Position numbers and translations under genes: made by a program
Assembly (NCBI GenBank): GCA_905203555.1
Contig: CAJKWK010000034.1
Coordinates: forward strand, 1 to 29,873
Length of the DNA: 29,873 nucleotides
Reading direction: 5' to 3'
Origin: an uncultured Lachnospiraceae bacterium
GTDB lineage: Bacteria; Bacillota; Clostridia; Lachnospirales; Lachnospiraceae
In this document: positions 19,910 through 28,133 of the stretch, piece by piece
Position numbering within the stretch: position 1 is the stretch's first letter
How the letters are laid out: each line of letters opens with the position of its first letter
Notes under the pieces: generated by a model
What the model was told of the DNA's origin: nothing
The model's input: the letters and a program-made list of their open reading frames with translations, nothing else
Database searches by the model: none

Positions 19910-21196
19910 TTGGCAAAAGATATGTCAAGTAAAAAAAAGAAGGGTAGCGGATCTAAACGAAGGAAAGATGAATTTGGAAACATCTTGTATCCAGGAGAAT
20001 ATTATTATCCTCAAAAAAAATCATATGAATATAAATTTAAAAATATTTATAACCAAAAAGACAGTAGAACAGCCAAAACTCTCGACAAATTGCGTCAGAT
20101 TGAGGAAAGTATTGAAGCAGAACGTTCACAAACGATTGTATCCGGAAATTCAGATATGACGGTAGAAGAATTGCTTGAAATATATCTGCGGAGCAAAAAA
20201 AAGATCGCTGCGACAACACTCACAGGATATTGGAACAATTATCGTTTATATATCCATGGAAGCTGGTTGGGGGCTATGGCAATCGGGAAAGTATTGAAAC
20301 TCCATCTTGTAAATTTTTATAATGAATTGATTGAGACAAAATCTCTTTCTAAGAGAACGATTGAGTTAATAAATAATATTATTTCTCCAAGTTTTCGTTT
20401 AGCGATTGATTCAAGATGGTTAACATACAATCCCTGTTTACTTGTAATGAAAGATGTAATCGATACGCAAGGTCCGGACAAAAATACTCTTTCAAAAAAG
20501 CAACAAATAATTTTTCTTCAATATGTCAAACAGCATTGTAAAAGATTTGATTATAATCTGATTTACATTATGACATATTTTGGATTGCGTATTGGAGAAG
20601 TTCTAGGGATGAATTTAAAAGAATTGGATTTGGAACATAAGCGATTCAATTTGGAACACCAACTAATTTATAAAAAATTGTATAACGAAGCTCATACCCG
20701 TTTCCAAATTCGTCCTCCGAAAACAATGAATGGTATACGATATATGTATTTTTATGATAGCGAAGTCGTACGATGTATCCAGGACCAAATAGAATATGCT
20801 ACTTATATTTCTCAAATATCAGGAAAATGCGTAATTGATGGAGAAACGGATTTTTTATTTGTGACAGCAAAGGGATTGCCAATCACTCCAGGAAGTGTAA
20901 ATCGACTTTTAGATACTATTATAAAAAAATACAATTCACAGATTTTACAAGAGGCAATTGAAAAAAATGAAGAAGCTACTAATTTACTTCCTCATTTATC
21001 CTCTCATAGTTTGCGGCGTACTGGGTTAACACGAATGGCGGAAAGTAAAATGTCACCTAAAATATTGCAATTCATCGCTGGTCATAGTGACATCTCCATT
21101 ACACTACAATATTATGTGACTTCAAACGATGACGTTCTCTATGAAGAGATGGGAAAATATGCGGAGCAATGGAATAAAAGGCAAATAAATCCTTAA
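19910..21196 (+). CDS. int: Tyrosine recombinase (integrase) of Tn916 type, 428 aa
   Basis: The TTG at 19910 has AAAGGAG at about 9 nt; ATG 19922 is an alternative. The basic N-terminus with EFGNILYPGEYYYPQKKSYE is the arm-site binding part. A core-binding domain spans about 82-180 and the catalytic domain about 190-428. Catalytic residues are Arg227 (FGLRIGEVLGM), His366 and Arg369 (HSLRRTGLTR), His392 (AGHSDISITLQ) and Tyr402 (or Tyr401). All are present, so it should be active. It ends about 440 nt before a candidate att core. It is clearly lower in GC than the chromosomal genes after it. Confidence 0.92.
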   Translation: MAKDMSSKKKKGSGSKRRKDEFGNILYPGEYYYPQKKSYEYKFKNIYNQKDSRTAKTLDKLRQIEESIEAERSQTIVSGNSDMTVEELLEIYLRSKKKIAATTLTGYWNNYRLYIHGSWLGAMAIGKVLKLHLVNFYNELIETKSLSKRTIELINNIISPSFRLAIDSRWLTYNPCLLVMKDVIDTQGPDKNTLSKKQQIIFLQYVKQHCKRFDYNLIYIMTYFGLRIGEVLGMNLKELDLEHKRFNLEHQLIYKKLYNEAHTRFQIRPPKTMNGIRYMYFYDSEVVRCIQDQIEYATYISQISGKCVIDGETDFLFVTAKGLPITPGSVNRLLDTIIKKYNSQILQEAIEKNEEATNLLPHLSSHSLRRTGLTRMAESKMSPKILQFIAGHSDISITLQYYVTSNDDVLYEEMGKYAEQWNKRQINP

Positions 21197-21290
21197 TCTA
21201 GTATAGTCTTAATAAAATCGTAAGATTTAAAAAAGGAAAGTAATATAAAGAAATAATTTTACTTATATGAAACAAAACGAAAAACCTTGT

Positions 21291-21314
21291 TTTTTCCGAA
21301 ACTTTTTCCGAAAA
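21291..21314. repeat. Tandem 12-bp repeats with TTTCCGAAA core
   Basis: Two direct copies of TTTTTCCGAAAM (21291-21302 and 21303-21314). Candidate arm-type binding sites of integrase. Confidence 0.6.
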
Positions 21315-21500
21315 ATATGATATTTTACATGAGAATATAATAAAATACATCAAACCCAAAACTCAACATTCCTTGTAAAACCAAGACATAACAAGATATA
21401 ATGAGTTGTATTAAATTTGTATCACTTACAACAAGAGAGAAATCGTAAGCGTTGAAGATTAAGAACAAGCATTTTTGTAAAAAGTGAAAAAGCTAGGAAA

Positions 21501-21543
21501 AACAAGGGTTTTCGGCTATATTGACCGAGAACCCTTGTTTACA
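21501..21543 (+). terminator. Strong hairpin after int
   Basis: AACAAGGGTTTTCGG (21501-21515) pairs over 15 bp, one G-U, with CCGAGAACCCTTGTT (21525-21539), followed by TTTA. It would stop int transcription before the chromosome. Confidence 0.8.
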
Positions 21544-21552
21544 TAATACCCA

Positions 21553-21595
21553 TTTCCGAAAGGATTTTTCGGAGCTTTCCGAAAACTTTCCGAAA
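21553..21595. repeat. Second cluster of TTTCCGAAA repeats
   Basis: TTTCCGAAA occurs at 21553-21561, 21576-21584 and 21587-21595, with an inverted partial copy (TTTTCGGA) near 21567. Same core as the cluster at 21291. Confidence 0.6.
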
Positions 21596-21637
21596 AAATG
21601 GACGAAAAAATTAATGTTCAAAGAAAACAATTTTATC

Positions 21638-21688
21638 AGGTGTAAAAATGCACAAAAAAATAGTTGAAAAGTGTGCGTTTTTACATCT
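21638..21688. repeat. 17-bp inverted repeat, candidate att core
   Basis: AGGTGTAAAAATGCACA (21638-21654) and TGTGCGTTTTTACATCT (21672-21688) are complementary at 15 of 17 positions across a 17-nt AT-rich spacer. It stands between the integrase repeats and the chromosomal promoter. It is a candidate for the integrase core-binding sites at the right junction. Confidence 0.45.
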
Positions 21689-21716
21689 GGACAATAAAAA
21701 ACAAGAATGTTATACT
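21688..21716 (+). promoter_or_regulatory. Sigma-A promoter of the licT-bgl locus
   Basis: TGGACA (21688-21693), 17 bp, TATACT (21711-21716). It lies immediately beside the inverted repeat at the probable element junction, so insertion may have altered sequence upstream of the -35 box. Confidence 0.75.
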
Positions 21717-21734
21717 ACGCATAGTGAATAGACG

Positions 21735-21768
21735 GTAGTTTGTGACCGGTAATGCGGGCAAGGTCTAC
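21735..21768 (+). promoter_or_regulatory. RAT site upstream of licT
   Basis: GTTTGTGACCGG followed by TAATGCGGGCAAGGTC matches the ribonucleic antiterminator (RAT) hairpin bound by LicT/SacY-type proteins. It lies just before a terminator, so the locus is autoregulated by antitermination. Confidence 0.75.
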
Positions 21769-21777
21769 AAGAAAATG

Positions 21778-21805
21778 ACTCCATGGTGGATGGCGGAGTT
21801 TTATT
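21778..21805 (+). terminator. Terminator controlled by the first RAT
   Basis: ACTCC (21778-21782) pairs with GGAGT (21795-21799) with a little inner pairing, then TTTATTTT. It starts 10 nt after the RAT, the normal order for LicT-type control. Confidence 0.65.
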
Positions 21806-21973
21806 TTGTGGAACTTGTTTTTTTATTTCTGTCAACAACGAGCTGCGTTGACATGTCTGTATGGCTGTTGCTGCTAGGGTCAAATAGCTCGCCGCTTGGG
21901 GAGCTGTAAAATAGAATGCCCGCTGTTTGGGATGGGAGATTTGACTTACAAAACACATGGGGGAAGGTCCGGT

Positions 21974-22807
21974 ATGGTAATTGAAAAGGTGCTGAATAAT
22001 AACATGGTTATATCCCGCAACCCGGAGGGGAAGGAAATTATTCTCCAGGGAAAGGGAATCGGATTTAACAAAAGAAAAAGGGATTCCATAGTAAGCACCC
22101 AGGTAGAGCGCATTTTTACACCCAATGACAAGAATGAAATTAAGAGGTTTCAGGACTTTTTTGCAAAGCTGCCGGATGAATATTGGGAGATCGCGGAGCA
22201 GATGACCCATTACGCCAGAGAAGTCTGTGAGCTTAAGGTTTCGGAACGTGTGCTGATTCCTGTCTGTGATCATTTGGCAGGAGCAGTGGAACGCTATCAA
22301 TCAGGAGCAGTCTTAAAAAATCCCATGCTTTGGGAGGTAAAGCATTTATATCCCAAGGAATATCAGGTGGGCTGCCGGGGGCTTGAGCTGGTGAAAAAGA
22401 GGTTTCATATCCAGATGGAGCCGGATGAGGCGGCGTTCTTAGCCTTTCATTATGTATGCTCCCAGCTTGGAGACAGCCAGGTAGAGAATCTGGAAGCCAT
22501 CACAAGGCTCATTAAGGAGATCACACAGATTGTGGAGGCCTGCTACCAGATCCGGATGGATGAGGAAAGCTGGGATTACCAGAGGTTTATCACTCATTTA
22601 AAATTCTTTGCCAAGAGGATGTTTGAGGGAAAGCAATGCGCCGGCTCAGAGGATGAATGGTTTCATCTGATCAAGGAAAAGTATCCCCAATCCTACAAAT
22701 GTATTGTAAAGATAGCAGATTTTATTCACGATGTGTATCATTATGAATTGAACAGGGAAGAGATGCTTTACCTGATGATTCATATTGAAAAAATAACCAG
22801 ACAATAA
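21974..22807 (+). CDS. licT: BglG/LicT-family transcription antiterminator, 277 aa
   Basis: The ATG at 21974 is chosen because the RNA-binding CAT domain begins there (MVIEKVLNNNMVISRNPEGK, then EIILQGKGIGFNKRK), although the frame is open further upstream. Two PTS regulation domains follow, with the conserved His-containing segments DHLAGAVERY and FLAFHY, and the second domain ends in MIHIEKITRQ. The protein binds RAT hairpins and prevents termination when beta-glucosides are present, under control of phosphorylation by EIIB and HPr. Two RAT-type sites flank this gene. GC and codon use match the following chromosomal genes and not the element. Confidence 0.92.
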   Translation: MVIEKVLNNNMVISRNPEGKEIILQGKGIGFNKRKRDSIVSTQVERIFTPNDKNEIKRFQDFFAKLPDEYWEIAEQMTHYAREVCELKVSERVLIPVCDHLAGAVERYQSGAVLKNPMLWEVKHLYPKEYQVGCRGLELVKKRFHIQMEPDEAAFLAFHYVCSQLGDSQVENLEAITRLIKEITQIVEACYQIRMDEESWDYQRFITHLKFFAKRMFEGKQCAGSEDEWFHLIKEKYPQSYKCIVKIADFIHDVYHYELNREEMLYLMIHIEKITRQ

Positions 22808-22827
22808 TTCTAAAATAGAATACAGGC

Positions 22828-22863
22828 GTGTTACCTGACTGGCTTTCCGGGAGGGGCATGACC
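22828..22863 (+). promoter_or_regulatory. RAT-like site before bglP
   Basis: GTGTTACCTGACTGG and GGGGCATGACC form a hairpin of RAT type, with a longer middle part than the classical site. It overlaps the start of the next terminator by three bases, as expected for mutually exclusive structures. Confidence 0.6.
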
Positions 22864-22941
22864 CTGACAATTCTCTGCTGTCCGCCAGAGGCTGTAATTT
22901 TCAGCCCGGCGGAAGAAGGCAGGCTTTGTCAGGGTTTTTTT
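22861..22941 (+). terminator. Terminator controlled by the second RAT
   Basis: ACCCTGACAA (22861-22870) pairs with TTGTCAGGGT (22926-22935), followed by T to 22941. The long loop can fold further. Confidence 0.8.
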
Positions 22942-22988
22942 GCAGCTGAAAGCTATGGCTATCAAAAAATAAAGAGGAGGTAGAAAAA

Positions 22989-24875
22989 ATGGCATTCGAT
23001 TATGCGAAAACAGCCGGACAAATCTTAGAAATGGTCGGCGGAAAGGCAAATGTGGAGGGTCTGACCCACTGCATCACAAGGCTGCGCTTTATGTTAAAGG
23101 ACATGGGGCTTCCAAAGGATTCAGAGGTGGAGAAAATTCCCGGAGTTTTACGGGTCATCAAACAGGGAGGTCAGTACCAGGTGGTTATTGGCAATGAGGT
23201 CACTCATGTGTTTGCCGAGCTTCAAAAGCTGGGTGATTTCTCAGACGGAGGGAGGGCGGAAAACGGCGGTCCAAAGGAAAACCTGTTTTCCAGGCTCTGC
23301 GCTTTTGTGGCGGGCTGCATGACGCCCCTTCTTCCGGCCATGCTGGGATGCGGTATGATTAAGGTGATTCTGACCTTGCTCACCGCCTTCAATCTGGTGG
23401 ACACCACGGGCAGCACCTATATCATCCTGAACACAGTGGGAGACGCTTTCTTTTATTTTATGCCGATCATGCTGGCATACACAACGGCTAAGAGGCTGAA
23501 CAGCAACCCCTTTTTAGCAATGGTGATGGCCGCCGTACTGCTTCATCCCGATCTTGGGGCCTTGCTTTTACAGGGAAACACCTCTTATTTCGGGCTTCCC
23601 GTAACCTCGGCTTCGTATAGTTCTTCTGTCCTTCCGGTGCTTTTGATGGTCCCGTTTATGAGGTGGATTGAAAGGTTTGCGGATAAGATCTGCCCAGATA
23701 TGGTGAAGGTGTTTTTAAAGCCTTTAATTGTCATATTTGTTTCTGTTCCCGTGGTTCTGGTAGTGATTGGCCCTATTGGAGCCATAGTGGGAAATTATCT
23801 GGCGGATGGAGTTAATTTCCTTTATAATAAGATTGACTGGCTAATCATTGCCGTGCTTTCCGCAATCATGCCTTTTATTGTTATGACCGGAATGCACTAT
23901 GCTCTGATCCCCATCTGTACCATCAGTCTGGCCAGCTTTGGTTACGACGCGGTATTAATTACCACCATGTTCTGCTCCAATTTAGCTCAGGGCGGAGCCT
24001 CCATGGCTGTAGCCGTCAAGACCAAAGATAATATTGTAAAATCCACAGCATCAGCCGCTGGGATTTCTGCCATTGTGGCGGGCGTCACTGAGCCTGCCAT
24101 GTATGGAATTACTTTAAAATACAAAACACCCATGATTGCGGCAGTCTGCGGTGCGGGAGCCTCCGGGCTTTATTCCGGAATCACCCATCTGGTGGGGTAT
24201 ACCATGGGAGGTTCCCCCTCCGCTCTGACGCTCATTCAGATGATCGGCGGAGAGGGATTGGCAAATCTTCTTAACGGCGTTATCGCCCTGGCTATATCCC
24301 TGGGCGTTTCTTTCCTGGTCAGCCTTGCGCTTTATAAACCCGACCCGGCAGAAGCGGGAGAGAAGGAAGCCGCCAGCGCAGAGGAGACAAAGACCCCGCC
24401 GCAGGAAATAAAGCCTTTGGTGGAGCGCATTGAAATCAAAAGCCCTTTAAACGGCGCTGTAATTTCTTTGAAGGAGGTATCGGACCCGGTATTTTCCGGC
24501 GGCGTTTTAGGAGAGGGAGCAGCCGTTATTCCTTCTGACGGAAAGGTATATGCTCCTGCAGATGGAATGATCAGCGCGGTTATGGATTCCAAACATGCGG
24601 TGGGAATCACTGCAGATAACCAGGCCGAGATTTTAATTCATGTGGGCCTGGACACGGTAAATTTAAAAGGAGAAGGCTTTAATCTTCATTGTAAAATGGG
24701 CGACAGGGTGAAGGCGGGAGATCTGCTTCTGGAATTTGACCTAAGCTTATTAAAGGAAAAGGGCTATGATGTGATCACTCCTGTGCTGATTTCCAACCCC
24801 GCTGATTTTATCAGCATCAAGGCGGCGGAAACAAAAGAAATTGCAGCAGGAGAGGTATTGCTTACCATTGTATAA
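22989..24875 (+). CDS. bglP: PTS beta-glucoside transporter EIIBCA, 628 aa
   Basis: Residues 1-85 are the EIIB domain, with the phosphorylated Cys28 in LTHCITRLRF. Residues about 105-450 are the membrane EIIC domain with many hydrophobic segments (for example LITTMFCSNLAQGGASMAVA). Residues about 480-628 are the EIIA domain of glucose type, with His536 (SKHAVGI) and His551 (ILIHVGLDTV), the usual active-site pair. It imports and phosphorylates aryl-beta-glucosides or cellobiose-like sugars and signals to LicT. AGAGGAGG precedes the ATG. It follows the licT gene and the second RAT-terminator, and leads into an esterase and a phospho-beta-glucosidase. Confidence 0.94.
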   Translation: MAFDYAKTAGQILEMVGGKANVEGLTHCITRLRFMLKDMGLPKDSEVEKIPGVLRVIKQGGQYQVVIGNEVTHVFAELQKLGDFSDGGRAENGGPKENLFSRLCAFVAGCMTPLLPAMLGCGMIKVILTLLTAFNLVDTTGSTYIILNTVGDAFFYFMPIMLAYTTAKRLNSNPFLAMVMAAVLLHPDLGALLLQGNTSYFGLPVTSASYSSSVLPVLLMVPFMRWIERFADKICPDMVKVFLKPLIVIFVSVPVVLVVIGPIGAIVGNYLADGVNFLYNKIDWLIIAVLSAIMPFIVMTGMHYALIPICTISLASFGYDAVLITTMFCSNLAQGGASMAVAVKTKDNIVKSTASAAGISAIVAGVTEPAMYGITLKYKTPMIAAVCGAGASGLYSGITHLVGYTMGGSPSALTLIQMIGGEGLANLLNGVIALAISLGVSFLVSLALYKPDPAEAGEKEAASAEETKTPPQEIKPLVERIEIKSPLNGAVISLKEVSDPVFSGGVLGEGAAVIPSDGKVYAPADGMISAVMDSKHAVGITADNQAEILIHVGLDTVNLKGEGFNLHCKMGDRVKAGDLLLEFDLSLLKEKGYDVITPVLISNPADFISIKAAETKEIAAGEVLLTIV

Positions 24876-24894
24876 AAGAAAAGAAGGTGTGGTT

Positions 24895-26652
24895 ATGAAG
24901 AAAAAATGGCTATTGCTCTTGATAGCGGGAGCTGTGCTGGCATCCGGCTGTAAGGGGGAAAACATGGGAAGAGGACAAGCGGTTATGACGCAGGAGACTG
25001 CGGCCGGGGAGAATCCGGTTCCGGAAGCGCCGGCTGCTGCGCCGGAGACATCAGTCCAGCCACAGGAGGCTGCAGAGGAAAAGAGAAAGGATACTGCTTT
25101 TGGTCCGGTTGAAGGGATTGAAAAGGGGAAGGCGCTGGTATGGTACGGCATTCCTTATGGAAAGGAACCTTCTGGCAGTCTCCGCTGGAAGGCACCATTG
25201 GATCCGGATGTCTGGACGGAAAGGCTTTCCGCCACGGATTTTAAGGAGCCTGCCCTTCAGCTTGAAAATGAAGCGGTTATCGGAACGGAGGATTGCTTAA
25301 ACTTAGATGTTTACAGCAGGAAAGGGGCCAAAAAGCTTCCTGTTATGGTTTTTATCCATGGAGGCAACAATCAAACCGGAAATACCAGGGAATTAATAGG
25401 AACTGAAATGGCAGTGAAAAATGATATGGTTTTTGTATCAGTGAATTACCGTTTGGGACTTCTGGGCTTTAACTGTCTGCCCGCCCTTATGGAAGAGGAA
25501 CATGCCACCGGCAACTTTGCCATGCTGGATATAGCAAAGGCTCTTGACTGGGTAAGGGAAAATATTGAGCAGTTTGGCGGCGATCCGGAAAACATAACGG
25601 TTTCGGGGTTCAGCGCGGGAGGGCGCGATGTGATGGCCATGCTCATAAGCCCTCTGTTTAAAGGAAAATTCCAAAAAGCCGTGGTTTTCAGCGGCGGTAT
25701 GACCGTGTCCGACCAGGAATTGAGCGCAAAAAAAATTGCAGCTGCCATTGCGCCTTTGGCCGTAGAGGATGGGAAAGCAGGGGATGAAACAGAGGCAGAG
25801 GAATGGCTTTTAGGAACAGGGAAGGAGGTGCGGGATTATTTATACAGCATTTCTTCAGAACGCTTAAGCGCCCTTATGGGAAACGCGGGAATACGGATGA
25901 GCGTGTTCCCCCACCTTTACGCCGATGGTGTTGTGATTCCAAAGGAAGGCTTTGAAACAGATGCGTATATAGATGTGCCTGTTCTGATGCTCACCGGAAC
26001 TACAGAATTCAGCATGTTTGCCTATGGAGATAGTTATTATTCCGGAAGCGGCATGGAAGGTCTTTCAGAGGAGGAGCTCCTTGCCGCAAAAAATTTTGCC
26101 ATAAAATATGGAAGCAGAATGTATGGATATTTTAACACAGAGGCTTCTGCTGAGAAGATGAGCTCTTCCTATGAATCCCCCATTTATTTATGCAGCGTTA
26201 ATTATGGAGATTCCAGCTCCGCCTATCCAATACCTGTTTACGGGTCTTTCCATGGTGTTTTTATACCCATGCTTTCCACAGAGAACAATTATGCCCCCAT
26301 GCTGCCTGATACCTTTAACCAGCCTGGATATGTGGACATGGGGAATCTGTTTTTGCAGTACCTTAAAAACTTCCTTTACACAGGAGATCCAAACGGCCAG
26401 GGCCTTGAAGCCTGGAGCCCATGGGACGAAAAAACGCATCTTACCATGGTGCTTGACGCCGCAGAGGGCAAAGCCCTGGCAGAATGTAAGTCTGTAAAAA
26501 CGTCTTACGGTGTAATTATGGATGAAATGGACCAGGATGAAACCATATCCAAAGAAATAAAAGAAAAGGTAATCGCAAATGTGATGAACGGCAGATGGTT
26601 CAGCGGCCACCTGGATCAGCGCTATGAAAATAAAAGCCTTTGGGTGGATTAA
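24895..26652 (+). CDS. Type B carboxylesterase lipoprotein, 585 aa
   Basis: The ATG at 24895 follows AAGAAGG and begins MKKKWLLLLIAGAVLASGC, a lipoprotein signal with Cys19 in LASGC. A Pro/Ala/Glu-rich linker (30-65) joins it to an alpha/beta hydrolase of carboxylesterase type B: GTEDCLNLDVY (130-140), the oxyanion loop HGGNNQTG (155-162), nucleophile Ser240 in GFSAGG where the family usually has GESAGG, and probable Glu371 and His453. It should act outside the membrane, perhaps removing acyl or acetyl groups from plant glycosides before their uptake by BglP. It stands 19 nt after bglP and 23 nt before the phospho-beta-glucosidase, so it is in the same operon. Confidence 0.88.
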   Translation: MKKKWLLLLIAGAVLASGCKGENMGRGQAVMTQETAAGENPVPEAPAAAPETSVQPQEAAEEKRKDTAFGPVEGIEKGKALVWYGIPYGKEPSGSLRWKAPLDPDVWTERLSATDFKEPALQLENEAVIGTEDCLNLDVYSRKGAKKLPVMVFIHGGNNQTGNTRELIGTEMAVKNDMVFVSVNYRLGLLGFNCLPALMEEEHATGNFAMLDIAKALDWVRENIEQFGGDPENITVSGFSAGGRDVMAMLISPLFKGKFQKAVVFSGGMTVSDQELSAKKIAAAIAPLAVEDGKAGDETEAEEWLLGTGKEVRDYLYSISSERLSALMGNAGIRMSVFPHLYADGVVIPKEGFETDAYIDVPVLMLTGTTEFSMFAYGDSYYSGSGMEGLSEEELLAAKNFAIKYGSRMYGYFNTEASAEKMSSSYESPIYLCSVNYGDSSSAYPIPVYGSFHGVFIPMLSTENNYAPMLPDTFNQPGYVDMGNLFLQYLKNFLYTGDPNGQGLEAWSPWDEKTHLTMVLDAAEGKALAECKSVKTSYGVIMDEMDQDETISKEIKEKVIANVMNGRWFSGHLDQRYENKSLWVD

Positions 26653-26675
26653 AATATAGAAAGGAGATTGAAACA

Positions 26676-28112
26676 ATGTCAGTATTAAAAGAAAACTTTT
26701 TATGGGGCGGCGCAGTGGCCGCCAACCAGTGCGAGGGAGCCTGGAATGTGGACGGAAAGGGGGTGTCCTGCGCTGATTTGTGCACAGGAGGTTCCCGCAC
26801 AACCTCCAAGAGGATTACGAGAGCTGTGGAGGAGGGGACCTTTTATCCCAGCCATGAGGCCATTGATTTCTACCATCATTATAAAGAGGACATCGCCCTC
26901 TTTGCAGAAATGGGTTTTAAGTGCTTCCGGTTTTCTATTGCCTGGACCAGGATTTTCCCCACTGGAATGGAAGAGGAGCCAAATGAAGCCGGATTAAAAT
27001 TCTATGATGATGTCATAGAGGAATGCTTAAAGCATGCTATTGAACCTTTGGTTACCATTTCCCATTATGAAATGCCCTTTGCCATGACGGAAAAATACAA
27101 TGGCTGGGCTTCCAGAGAATGTGTGGAGCTTTTTGTGAAATACGCAAAGGTCTTATTTAAGCGGTATAAAGGAAAGGTGAAATACTGGCTGACCTTCAAT
27201 GAAATCAACGCAGGCACCATGCCCATGGGAGGCTATTTGTCCCTGGGAATTTTAAATGAAGGTACCACGGATTTTATGAACCAGAAGGATATTCCGGCCC
27301 TGCGTTTTCAAGGGATTCACCATCAGTTTGTGGCAAGCGCCCTGGCTGTCATGGCAGGACATGAGATTGACCCTGACTGCCAAATCGGCTGTATGATCTG
27401 CCATATCACCACCTATCCCCTCACCTGCAATCCCAATGATATATTGAAGGCTCAGCAGAAAGACCAGATCATGAACCAGTTCTGCGGGGATGTACAGGTT
27501 AGGGGAGAATATCCTCACTTTATGAAACGGTATTTTGAGGAAAATCAAATCACTGTTAACATGGAGCCAGGGGACGCAGAAATTTTAAAGCAGGGCTGCG
27601 TGGACTTCTATACCTTCAGCTACTACATGTCAAACTGCGAGAGCGCTGACAAAGACAAGATCCGGACAGGCGGCAATTTAACCGGAGGGGCCCAAAATCC
27701 ATATCTGGAATCCAGCGACTGGGGCTGGCAGATTGACCCTAAGGGCTTACGGTACACCTTAAATGAGCTTTATGGCCGCTACCGCATCCCCTTAATGGTG
27801 GTGGAAAACGGTCTGGGCGCTTATGACAAGATTGAAGAGGACGGAAAAATCCATGATGAGTACCGCATTGATTATTTGAAAAAGCATATTGAGCAGATGA
27901 AGGAAGCGGTCAGGGATGGCGTGGACTTGATGGGTTATACTCCATGGGGCTGCATTGACTTAGTCAGCGCTTCCACAGGAGAGATGGCAAAGCGGTACGG
28001 CTTCATCTATGTGGAAAAATACGACGACGGAACAGGGGATTTATCCAGGAGAAAAAAGGATTCCTTTGACTGGTATAAGAAGGTGATTGAAAGCAATGGG
28101 GAAGAATTGTAA
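26676..28112 (+). CDS. bglA: GH1 6-phospho-beta-glucosidase, 478 aa
   Basis: The ATG at 26676 follows AGAAAGGAG; the in-frame start 36 nt upstream lies inside the previous gene. The GH1 fold is shown by FLWGGAVAANQCEGAW at the start, acid/base Glu176 in TFNEINA, and nucleophile Glu377 in VVENGLGAYD. The C-terminal SASTGEMAKRYGFIYV carries the Ser, Lys and Tyr that bind the 6-phosphate in this subfamily. Thus it cleaves the phosphorylated sugars made by BglP inside the cell. The exact symbol (bglA, bglH or ascB) cannot be settled from sequence. Confidence 0.94.
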   Translation: MSVLKENFLWGGAVAANQCEGAWNVDGKGVSCADLCTGGSRTTSKRITRAVEEGTFYPSHEAIDFYHHYKEDIALFAEMGFKCFRFSIAWTRIFPTGMEEEPNEAGLKFYDDVIEECLKHAIEPLVTISHYEMPFAMTEKYNGWASRECVELFVKYAKVLFKRYKGKVKYWLTFNEINAGTMPMGGYLSLGILNEGTTDFMNQKDIPALRFQGIHHQFVASALAVMAGHEIDPDCQIGCMICHITTYPLTCNPNDILKAQQKDQIMNQFCGDVQVRGEYPHFMKRYFEENQITVNMEPGDAEILKQGCVDFYTFSYYMSNCESADKDKIRTGGNLTGGAQNPYLESSDWGWQIDPKGLRYTLNELYGRYRIPLMVVENGLGAYDKIEEDGKIHDEYRIDYLKKHIEQMKEAVRDGVDLMGYTPWGCIDLVSASTGEMAKRYGFIYVEKYDDGTGDLSRRKKDSFDWYKKVIESNGEEL

Positions 28113-28133
28113 TGGCTGGCCATGCTTAATGGA

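Larger units (their letters stand above)
21197..21687. other. AT-rich non-coding end region of the element
   Basis: No gene is seen from the int stop to the chromosomal promoter. The stretch holds two clusters of TTTCCGAAA repeats, one strong hairpin terminator, and a 17-bp inverted repeat at its right edge. This matches what is expected at the integrase end of a Tn916-type element. The exact junction cannot be set without the other end or an empty site. Confidence 0.6.

Noticed and set aside
21710..22300. 196-codon minus-strand frame over the licT start
   Set aside because: It covers the promoter -10, RAT and the LicT RNA-binding domain on the other strand.
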